A stretch of 64,000 nt of DNA from Arcuatula senhousia (lineage: Eukaryota > Mollusca > Bivalvia > Mytilida > Mytilidae), in contig OZ020309.1 of NCBI GenBank assembly GCA_963971305.1, positions 6,503,001-6,567,000 on the forward strand, written 5' to 3'. This document shows, piece by piece, positions 55,624 through 64,000 of the stretch; positions within the stretch are counted from its first letter, which is position 1, and the number at the start of each line of letters is the position of its first letter. The notes beneath the pieces are model-generated. The model did not search any database. It saw nothing but the letters and a program-made list of their open reading frames with translations, and had not been told where the DNA came from. Made by a program: the position numbers and the translations under genes.

Positions 55624-56800
55624 TATGGAGAGCATTTGGTGAATCTTACAAACTTTATTTAATTATCAAATCATGATTATATTCATGTAAAATACAAGAC
55701 CAAGAAAGATTGGATTTGGAATTGAAGAGAACTTAAATGATAGCTGGCTTGATATTAAATTTTTACACTTTGGTTAACCCTTCCTCATTAGAACTTTCAG
55801 TGACAAAAAATATTGGTCATTTCATTGAAATTTACACCTTCATGTTTGCGCCATGGGTGCAATATTTTATACTCTATACAACAACCAAAAGATTCCAAAC
55901 GATCTCAAGCAGGGTTTATTATAAACCAAGCCTTCCTTTCGGACATACTATTACAGAACACATTTACAAGTCTTTAAAAAGTTTATAAAATCAGTATTGT
56001 TCCCCCATGTTTGTGATTCAGTGTATATAGTTATATAATAATAGTGCCATATATGTGATATTGTTTCAATATAAAGTACTTTGAACCTGTTGAATGCCAA
56101 TTTTTAATATGCAATACTTATTTTGTATAAAAATGTTATTGTCAGTAATTGTTTTATGTTTGTGATATTGTAATATGCAATACTTATAAGTTTTGTATAA
56201 AACTGTTAATTTTGTCAATTATTATTTTATGTTTGTGATATTGTTATGCAAATCTTAAAAGTTTGGTATATTAGTTTTGTCAGCAATTGTTTTACATTTG
56301 TGAGAAATTCAGTAATACTGGAGTAAAGGGACCAAAGATTTTATATTTATATATATTTTCATGTCTTAATATTTTCTACTATTTTGCTACTTGTTTCTTT
56401 TCTTTTATAAATTCTGTCCTAAAGGTATAAATGGTACACCAAATTTGCATTTGATACAAAATTATTGAAAGTTGTTAAAAAGAACATTTATTTTTTACCA
56501 ATATTTATGTTCAATTCTTCTGCTTAGTGTGTGAAAGTGACATATAAGGGTAATTTTGGCACTTTCTCTCTTCCTGTGGTGTCGAAAATATTTTCATATA
56601 GAGACTTTTCCTGTTTGCAAAAGTTCATTGTAAGTACTATGCTATGAAATCAGTTATGTTGACCAATATATACTTTTAAAGTCAGACAGGCCTTCCATTA
56701 AAGACCAGTCTTTACAGTATTTGAAATATTTAAGAATCTTTTATGTATTTGTTTTGTTTGATAGCAATCATGTGATATAAAGTCAATAAAGTTACTTATA
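55624..56800 (+). other. Probable 3' UTR with triplicated ~75-bp repeat
   Basis: A polyadenylation signal AATAAA at 56785-56790 is a plausible 3' end. 56105-56300 holds three tandem diverged copies of a ~75-bp unit (TATGCAATACTTATTTTGTA, TGTTTTATGTTTGTGATATT). No coding signal. The true end is not shown by sequence alone. Confidence 0.45.
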
Positions 56801-58350
56801 TTTAGTTGTAGAATCTTTTTATCTGTCAGAAACATAACTTTTAAAATAGTTTTTTATCAGCAACTATATGCAGCATCTTGAAAATTGGTAAATGACTTTG
56901 GTGTGAGGTCCTTAACATTGCAAGTACTTATTAAAGGTGTGTGACATTCAGCTACTTCCTGTTTACTACATAGACAATTTTCACCATTGGTGGTTAATCA
57001 ATGTTGGAAAATTATTGCTTGCCTTAATTTTCATGTGCTACCCTTTTGGAGAACCTGAGTTCTCTGTTAGTTTTTGGTTGTAGGCTGCATTGTTGATTTT
57101 TAGTTGTTTTGTGTATTTTTCTTAGTGTCGTCGTCAGTAAATATTTCCTTAGGTCTCCTTTTGTTTTTCCTCTCTTTTCTGACTTAAGATCGGAATGCCC
57201 CAATTGTTTTTCTTCTTTCATTTATATTAAGTATTTTTGATTTTTAAGTGGTCAAAGGGACATAACAACAGAAAAATAATGACCAGCACTGAATTTTGAA
57301 GTTGGACAAAAACATTATGGATAAATTTGATCAAAATCTGTTGAAATTGAAGGTCCAAGAGTGCTTACAAGAGTGGACATGTAGACAAATGTGCATTTAG
57401 TCAATAATCAAACAAATTGGAATGATAATATTCTGTGAAAACAAACTTTTTTCTTGCAACATATTCATATTTATTGTGTTAAGCTAAATTATTAATTTGC
57501 AACAAACAAAAAACACTTTTAAACATGCATGATTACCAACACAAGTGTTGTAAAATAAGCAAAAAGTGAATAAAAACATTGAAAATACAAGTTTCCATAT
57601 ACAAGAGAAAGAAGTAAAAGTCGGTCAACAATATGGCACTTCACTATAAAAAATTAACATATAAAACAGGGATTGTTTATAGAATGTGGAGGTATAAATT
57701 ATATATGCTAATTATGGACAAAAATGTAGTTTACATATTCATAGTTTTTTTTTAAGGATCAGCTTTTGATGAATCAAGATAAACTGTTGATACCATTTAT
57801 ACAGTGTACAATTTTTTTTTCCACTTTTTATTTTTATTGATTTATTCAGAAAAGCAAACATACCATGTTTGAGTGGTTAAAAAAGAAATAAGAACAAGAA
57901 CATGTATAAAAGATGCAATGCCCCATCTAACAATATTTGGGACAGACGGATGGACGAACAGACCCAAACACAATATGCCCCCCACTTCTTTTGTAAAATG
58001 GGGCATAAAATATTGAACATTTAAATTTTAAGGTGTTAATACTGGTGCAATGTTTTAACAGAGGAACTTTTAAGCATGTGGGAGAACACATATGTTATTG
58101 AACTACATAAAGTGTTGCACCAGATGAAGATGTGTTTTAATGTTCAGAGAAACCACTTTACTTAGTGGACTAAAACACTTAATCTAACTAGTGATAGATG
58201 GTGGGTGTTTTTACAATCAACTTAACTAAACAGCTAATTATAGGCTTTATACCACCACACTGTGCTAAATAAATATTAAACACATCATATATCCTTTGGA
58301 ATGTTAAAAGATCTTAGCATGCTGTGGGTATAACTTAAATGCAAAGGTAA
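56800..58350. other. Intergenic repeat-rich DNA
   Basis: No gene seen. 57900-58010 carries the reverse-strand copy of the repeat at 4060-4180 (GGACAGACGGATGGACGAAC, ATGCCCCCCAC). The rest is AT-rich. Confidence 0.5.
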
Positions 58351-58358
58351 AAACATAA

Positions 58359-58550
58359 GGGCTATTCCATGGGTAAAACATAAATCTATCCACAGGTAGA
58401 CAGAATAAATTGCTTCTATAACAATTCAACCACTAAAAACATGTAATGGGTTAAAGTAAACTTAACAAAACTAGATGTAGTTCTACTGGTGGTCCAAAGA
58501 ATAAAGGCCTTCCTTGAGAATATGTTATTCATGTATATATGGAATAGCCC
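58359..58550. mobile_element. PIF/Harbinger-like MITE, 192 bp, TAA duplication
   Basis: GGGCTATTCCAT and ATGGAATAGCCC-type ends inverted (the left reads GGGCTATTCCAT, the right ATGGAATAGCCC), flanked by TAA (58356-58358, 58551-58553). Same family as 685-876. Confidence 0.85.
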
Positions 58551-58660
58551 TAAAATACTGTAACATATTAATTTTATTAAAAATATAATATAATTTTGCT
58601 CAAAATAAGGTGATGAATAATAAGTGAATTTGAGAACAACATAAGTGTGCATGAACATAA

Positions 58661-59342
58661 GGGCTAGCTGTTCCATTTAAATTTATGTGGGGGAGGGGGA
58701 TGCACTTTGTTCAAAACCCCCCACCAATATGAAAAAATCATTACACATCCACAAAAAATGCACTTTAAACCCCCCACCACCTACAGAAAAATAAAACTAG
58801 AGGCTCCCAGGAGCCTGAATCGCTCACCTGATCTCTTATGCCAAAGTTTGAATAAATTTCACAAACTTTCAAGTATACAAAGTTGGAAAACAATCCCTTT
58901 AGTAGGTTTCAGAGAAGATTTTTGAAAATCAGTTTAAATTAATAGAAAAAACAGTTCAAGGGCAATAACTCCTATAAGGACCTTTTGATGCTGAATAAGA
59001 AAAGATGCTTTTGTTTTTCTCTATCTCTTATACTTTTTGAGTTATAAGCCAAAAACAATGGTCTGACCCCCCTGTTCTATTTTTAGCAACGGCGGCCATG
59101 TTGGTTGGTCGACATGTATATAATTCACAAACTTTGTAGAGGACATCCTAAAGATCAAGTATACCAAGTATCAATGCAATCCCTTCAGTGGTTTCAGAGA
59201 AGATCTTTGAAGAAAAGTTAACGACGGACGACGGACGACAGACGACGGACGCCTAACGATGACAATAGCTCACATGACCCTTCGGGTCAGGTGAGCTAAA
59301 AACCGCATCCCCTGTCCCACATCAATTTATATGGAACAACCC
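58661..59342. mobile_element. MITE interrupted by a nested repeat
   Basis: Left end GGGCTAGCTGTTCCAT and right end ATGGAACAACCC are imperfect inverted repeats with TAA on both sides (58658-58660, 59343-59345). Subterminal TTTAAATTTATGTGGGGG pairs with CCCACATCAATTTAT. The 502-bp element at 58798-59299 sits inside it. Confidence 0.7.
58798..59299 (-). mobile_element. Pearl/Helitron-like repeat, short reverse copy
   Basis: Reads GGCTCCCAGGAGCCTGAATC at the left and a GACGGACGACGGACGACAGA run followed by GACCCTTCGGGTCAGGTGAG at the right, i.e. the two ends of the 15424-17068 element in reverse, with a much shorter core. Confidence 0.8.
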
Positions 59343-59872
59343 TAAATACAAAGAAAATAAAAAAAAAAAAATAAATATATATTTTTATAAAAACTTTAAA
59401 CTTAATAATCATAACATGTACATAACAAAGAAAAATAACAATTATTTAGTATCACATAATTCTGATATATCACAAGCTTAATATAATTGGTCCATGATCT
59501 GATTGTCTAAGAAGATCACATTTTACATCGTTAATTATATGTACATGATAATAACAAATATTAACAACAAATTGTACACAAAATAACAAGAAATCTCTTT
59601 AAAAGATTTTATAGGCTAGTGTTTTAATAAATTTCTAAAATTCAACTACCTTTATTCTGTTTCATGCCTAGAAATTAGAATAAATTTAAAGGATTTTTAA
59701 ATGTAAACATTGAGTGGGAAAAATGCAAACAAAATTCCATAAATTGATGAACCACAATTTATTAATCTATGTCTATAATCTTAGTATTAAATAAAATTTC
59801 TGAAATCACTTTAGAACTGTTGAGTAGGAGCTTAAATTTAGCCTTTGGAATGTTCCAATAATAACACTTTAG

Positions 59873-60074
59873 CTAATGTCTCTGCTTCTGTTTTATGGAG
59901 AGAACTTTATTTATGAGGCCCCAAACTTCAACAGATTGAGCTGTAAGAATTCTATGCTTGTCTTTATTGTCTGCAGGAAGCTGATCTGTAATGGCATCTT
60001 TTAAGATCTTGTCCAGTAATAACTCCCCATGGAATGGACAGGCATCTATGTAGCCAATCAAAGTGTCTCTCAAA
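59873..60074 (-). CDS. RNF213: Paralog terminal exon
   Basis: Complement; acceptor ...TTTTCAG, phase 2 in, stop TAG. 67 codons including LRDTLIGYIDACPFHGELLL and ILTAQSVEVWGLINKVL. One codon longer than the first gene's exon 58. Possible polyadenylation signals on the minus strand near 59757-59762 and 59651-59656. Confidence 0.93.
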
Positions 60075-62128
60075 CTGAAAATAATTATTTTTTCATTTAT
60101 TGAACTAACATTCTATTAAATACTTCTATTTTTAAAGTGAATGATGTGTGTGTTTTCATAACATAACAGGCTTACACGGCATATGTACCTTAACCAAAAC
60201 TGTATCATCAATTATACTGAGATGACAACTCTTTATCATGAAGGAAAAATTTTATTTGATAAACTAGAACTTAAAATGTGTATGTCCATGAACTAAACTA
60301 GAATACAAAAATTGTATGTGCATCAACTACCGTATAAGTGGTTATTTTCGCGGTGATTTAATTTTCGCTTTATTCGCGACCAACAACGGGACGCGAAAAT
60401 TAAAACTCGCGAAATATTAAATGCCTATATAAAGTGTTATAATATATTCTAAACCGCGAAATACATATTACGCGTAAATAAAATCATCCCCTTTTTCAAC
60501 AAAATCGCTAAGTTTTCCACCCGCGAAAAAAAACACTTATACGGTAGATGACCTAAGTTTTATGTGCATGAGTTCACAAAAATTCAAAATTTGTATGAGC
60601 ATGAACTAGGATATGAACAAGAATATGTCCAAAAGACATAATGCTCCATGTTGCAACATTTAGGACAGACAGGCGGACAAACCTGACCACTATATGTTTC
60701 CCTACTTTTGAAGATGAGGCATAACAATTAATGTGAATGAACTAGATTCCAAAAGTCTTATGGGCAGGAACTACAGATCTAATTGATGTTTTAACCCTTC
60801 AAGTCACTCACAAACAAAATAAACCCCTAAAGACTTTATGTAAGTTCATGAGAAATTCATTGGTTTTACATATACATTAATTCCTTTAAAATTATCCTTA
60901 CTGTTTGTAATTGTCTAAAATGCCATTAATAAATGAAAGGTGACGGTGCATGCATGCAATATTGGAATTATTATTTTAAACAAAGTAAGCGGCCAAGGAG
61001 AAAACCGTGGTTTTCTCAGCTCTTAACAAAACTTACAAATTTTGTAATTTTGCGAATAATCAAGTCAAAGCCTTGTTGCTGAGGACTTTGTTTAGTGTAT
61101 CAGTCAGTCAGATTTATGTACAAATCAGTTAAAATGTCACAAGAATCAAAAATTTCCAAAGAAGTTCAGGAGACACAAGAAAAACAAAGAGACAATATGG
61201 CGACATTCGCCGACGTAATAATTTCAAATATTATTACCATACCTGACATTTGGCACATCAACAAAATCTTCATCATCTTGGTTCTGTGGGACATCTACTT
61301 TAAGTACTATACATTCAAACACAATGTCAACCAAGACATCAAGCTGTTCTACAGGAAGTAAGTTCACAATGTCTTCTATTAATTGAGTCTGTTCATTCGT
61401 TAGTGGTTGTTTAAAAGTCTCTGAGACTCCTTCAAATGCCGTCTGCAAAATAATTGATTCAATATATAAAATTGTGCTTCACCATTTAATATCTCCTAGT
61501 GGTTTTCTTCATACATATGAATAACTGTACAAAGTTATACCTAAATAAAAGATTCCTGTGCTGACAGCTTGTAGCCATGACCTTAGTGTACATTATCATT
61601 AGATGGAAATACAGTAATTATTAGTCACAATCAACCAAATTCTGGTTGAGTCAATGCTTAATGTAGACATGTACAAAATTTCATTAATATCTTTAAAACC
61701 AAATTAAAAACAACTTTCATTACTTACATATTTATAACCCCTATACATGTAGTATATTTTTGCAAGTCTTTTAATACACATTGAAATGTAATTTATTTCT
61801 TTATCAGTAAGTTAGAAAGTGCCCCTCATCAGCTAAAAATGTTTTCCAACAATATTTGATGGATTTACATAAATCTTATACAATGCAAGTCCTCAATTAT
61901 GGTATTTCATACTGCAGTGTAAAATTTCATTCTGTACACCTTATAAAAGGAGCAAGAATGGACTTTGTGCCGGCCAGTGGAGATCTCTGGTGAGCAAGTC
62001 AGTGTAGAGAGGACTAAGTCTGTAATCAATTGACTTACCTTATTGTATTTTGCAAGAAACTTGGCTCTTTCTAGGGTAAGGGTAACCCACAAAGACATTG
62101 TGTGCTTACAGCTAACAGACTGTTGTGC
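59873..62128 (-). CDS. RNF213: Second RNF213-like gene, last three coding exons (5' partial, minus strand)
   Basis: Three exons, complement of 62039-62128, 61243-61442 and 59873-60074, with the same lengths (90 and 200 nt) and phases as exons 56-58 of the first gene. Encodes HTMSLWVTLTLERAKFLAKY, DIVFECIVLKVDVPQNQDDE and LRDTLIGYIDACPFHGELLL; stop TAG at 59873-59875. About three quarters of residues match the first gene over the 200-nt exon. All splice sites are intact, so it looks functional. Upstream exons are not found before 64000 and presumably lie beyond it; partial retro- or segment copy cannot be excluded. Tail-to-tail arrangement with the first gene. Confidence 0.9.
60075..61242 (-). 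other. Paralog intron with MITE
   Basis: Contains the 215-bp MITE 60330-60544 and a dispersed repeat at 60625-60725 (GGACAGACAGGCGGACAAAC). Otherwise AT-rich. Confidence 0.6.
60330..60544. mobile_element. 215-bp foldback MITE with TA duplication
   Basis: CCGTATAAGTGGTTATTTTC and its inverted counterpart ...CACTTATACGG form the ends; TA flanks both sides (60328-60329, 60545-60546). CpG-rich interior (CGCGAAA words) unlike the surrounding DNA. Confidence 0.85.
61243..61442 (-). CDS. RNF213: Paralog penultimate exon
   Basis: Complement; acceptor TTTTGCAG, donor GTATGG, phase 0 to 2, 200 nt. Encodes TAFEGVSETFKQPLTNEQTQ and LVDIVFECIVLKVDVPQNQD. Confidence 0.95.
62039..62128 (-). CDS. RNF213: Paralog third-last exon
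   Basis: Complement; acceptor TATTTTTAAG, donor GTAAGT, phase 0 to 0, 90 nt. Encodes AQQSVSCKHTMSLWVTLTLE followed by RAKFLAKYNK. Confidence 0.93.
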
Positions 62129-62199
62129 CTTAAAAATATTTAAAACATAAATATTTGTTTTCCATTATCACTGAATAAGCAATTACAATACAAGGAATC

Positions 62200-63110
62200 T
62201 GTGAGCTACTGCTCACTCAGTATACCTCTGCTACCCCAAAAATCAACTATGTCAGTAAACATGAAGTAGATATTATACAGACCTTATTTGGATACTCGCA
62301 AGAAAGGACCTCATACTGAACTCATATATCAAATTTCAAGTCACAGTGATATGTAATTGCTGAGAAAAAGGTTATGAAATTTTCAACAATTGACTAGTAA
62401 TGTTGAAAATTGACCAAGTTGGTCAACAGGAAGAAGATATCCGACAAACCTTATTTCGGTACTCGTGATAAAGGACCTCATACTGAACTCATATACCAAA
62501 TTTCAAGTCACTGTGATATGTAGTTGCTGAGAAAAATGTTATGAAAATTTTCAACAATTGATTAGTAAAATTGAAAAATGACTAAGTCCGTAAACAGGAA
62601 GAAGATATCCGACAGACCTAATTTTGATACTCTCGATAAAGGACCTCACACTGAACTAATAAACCTAATTTCAAGTCACTGTGATATGTAGTTGCTGAGA
62701 AAACTGTTACGAAAGTTGTTTTGCAGAGACCGAGGTAAACCAGTTTACCCCCTTCTTTGAAGGACTCCGGACTAAACTGAACCCTGATAAACTTAAAACC
62801 TGTCTAAACAAATTGCATAAATTGAAAGTTAATTCTTTATATATGTCAATACGTTTTAAACCAGTATAAACAGTAAACCAGGTTATATTGGTCTAAATCT
62901 TCATATACTGAATTCACCTGCTGAATGAGCTTTAATTGTCATTTCTATCAAACTTAATGACAATATTCATCCTGTGTAATTTGACATGATATTTTGCCAA
63001 ATGCCATATTTCTAGCTCTTTTTAATTTTCAAAAATAGCAAACAATCTGAAAACTTCTTGTCTAGTTGAAACATATTCTCATAATAAGCTCCCGCAAGGC
63101 GGGAGCTAAA
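62200..63110. repeat. Dispersed repeat with ~168-bp tandem core, ending in a hairpin
   Basis: Three copies (near 62262, 62431, 62599) of a unit with TCAAGTCACTGTGATATGTA and AAGATATCCGACAGACC; 63088-63109 is the hairpin AGCTCCCGCAAGGCGGGAGCT. No exon of the paralog found within it. Confidence 0.65.
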
Positions 63111-63596
63111 TTGCCTGAGTATACGTACTATGATGCATGAAACCGGAATAGGTATAAGCTAGTCGACATATCCGCAACCAATGGCACGGAATGCAAAATT
63201 AAATTTCTACTTTGTAATTAGTATTTCTAAAATTAAAATACGTAAATATTGTATTAATATGAATATTTTGAATATTTCTAGCTATAGAGGTTGCATGTAA
63301 AGATTTTTTTTAATGAAAACGCTATATAATTCATTGACGTCATAATTGTTCAAAACAAAATGACAGAATTGCGGGAAACTGTCATTCTAATTTTCGTGGA
63401 ACAACACAAAGCGTAATGTACATGGCAACTTAATAAATATTTTGCCGAAATATTTCTGCAGTCATAAAATTATAACCTTGTCCATGTTGTGTGTTGAACA
63501 GTAAATCATATTGTTTCGATTCTAAACTTTACATTCGAAAATGAAAGTAGAAAAGGTGTCCTCTATGACGTCCGGTTATATCGTCTATTTTAAGCA

Positions 63597-63880
63597 TGAA
63601 AGAAGCAAAGGTGTACCAAAGGGGTAATCAGTATCATAAAACCGTAAAGACAAAGACAAAACCGGCAGACAAAAAATCATCAAAACAAAACAAACCACAT
63701 AACAACATAAAACACACACACACATAACAACAAAACCGCATTCAGGAAAGCGAACTCAAGTCGAAACAAGAGTGAACTCAGGTGCTCCGGAAGAGTAAGC
63801 AGTTCCTGCTTGCTATAGCACACCCGTCACGTTGCTGAAGATCGATTAAGTGTTGATCAAATCCGGAAAGGATGACATTA
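63597..63880 (+). repeat. Interspersed repeat, GGTGTACC family, long copy
   Basis: GAAGCAAAGGTGTACCAAAG, then an AC-rich middle (AAACCACATAACAACATAAA), then TGCTCCGGAAGAGTAAGCAG and CTTGCTATAGCACACC. Shared with 37925-38200, 32400-32530 and 22835-22995. The rest of 63110-64000 shows no gene. Confidence 0.7.
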
Positions 63881-64000
63881 CAAAAACTCTATGTCAAACC
63901 AACATCTGTGCTCATCTGAGAGATAGAAATCCCGTATTTGTATACAAGCACATGATGTCGCCCGTAAAATTTCTTGAGTTATGACAACAACCTGGGAGCA

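Noticed and set aside
60873..61240. Possible extra paralog exon between 60075 and 61242
   Set aside because: Neighbouring exons join in phase without it, and no conserved family motif is present on the minus strand.

Overview
The window is a eukaryotic, intron-rich, AT-rich segment that looks like a bivalve mollusc genome, most probably a mussel-like species. The evidence is short exons with consensus GT-AG introns, dense molluscan-type interspersed repeats, many foldback MITEs, and repeats with tandem cores of about 150-170 bp. Nothing in it is prokaryotic.

Positions 167-55623 (+ strand) hold the C-terminal part of one very large gene, an RNF213-like AAA+ ATPase and RING/RZ-finger E3 ubiquitin ligase. 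I could read 58 exon slots. Every junction keeps phase, and the exon lengths sum to 8,967 nt, which is exactly 2,988 codons plus a stop (numbering starts at the first complete codon of the first exon in the window). The order of parts matches vertebrate RNF213: a block before AAA3; the AAA3 Walker A and B motifs (exons 4-5); the AAA4 Walker A and B motifs (exons 11-12); the conserved ESRYLLLLT...GSSFPxDQEYTQ and VCRNINR...HRVKCRVH blocks (exons 17-19); a long helical region; the RING finger (exon 33); the RZ-type zinc finger (exons 42-44); and the C-terminal domain (exons 46-58). The N-terminal roughly 40 percent of the protein lies before the window.

The most unusual feature is how this gene's exons have been copied. 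Exon edges with their splice sites are tandemly duplicated at many places: 11 extra copies of the donor side of exon 3 (2011-3239), 17 extra copies of the acceptor side of exon 17 (17339-19462), 6 extra copies of the donor side of exon 41 (43396-44243), two extra copies of the start of exon 20, and single copies of the ends of exons 5, 14 and 18. The whole RZ-finger exon is also duplicated (45632-45729 and 45775-45872) as a pair whose phases make the two exons mutually exclusive.

Introns are loaded with mobile DNA: a broken Penelope-like reverse transcriptase fragment (minus strand, 12.4-14.1 kb), a tRNA-derived SINE, a 3.3-kb TTAA-flanked element carrying a nested 482-bp insertion with an 8-bp target duplication and a 29-base G run, several foldback MITEs with clear TA, TAA or TTAA duplications, six copies of a TACTGTGG foldback family, and pearl-like elements with long tandem cores.

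Downstream, 55624-59872 is 3' UTR and repeat-rich intergenic DNA. On the minus strand, 59873-62128 carries the last three coding exons of a second RNF213-like gene arranged tail-to-tail with the first (about three quarters identical over the second-last exon). Its upstream exons lie beyond the window. The pair points to a local RNF213-like gene cluster. I found no standalone tRNA, rRNA, CRISPR array or promoter.
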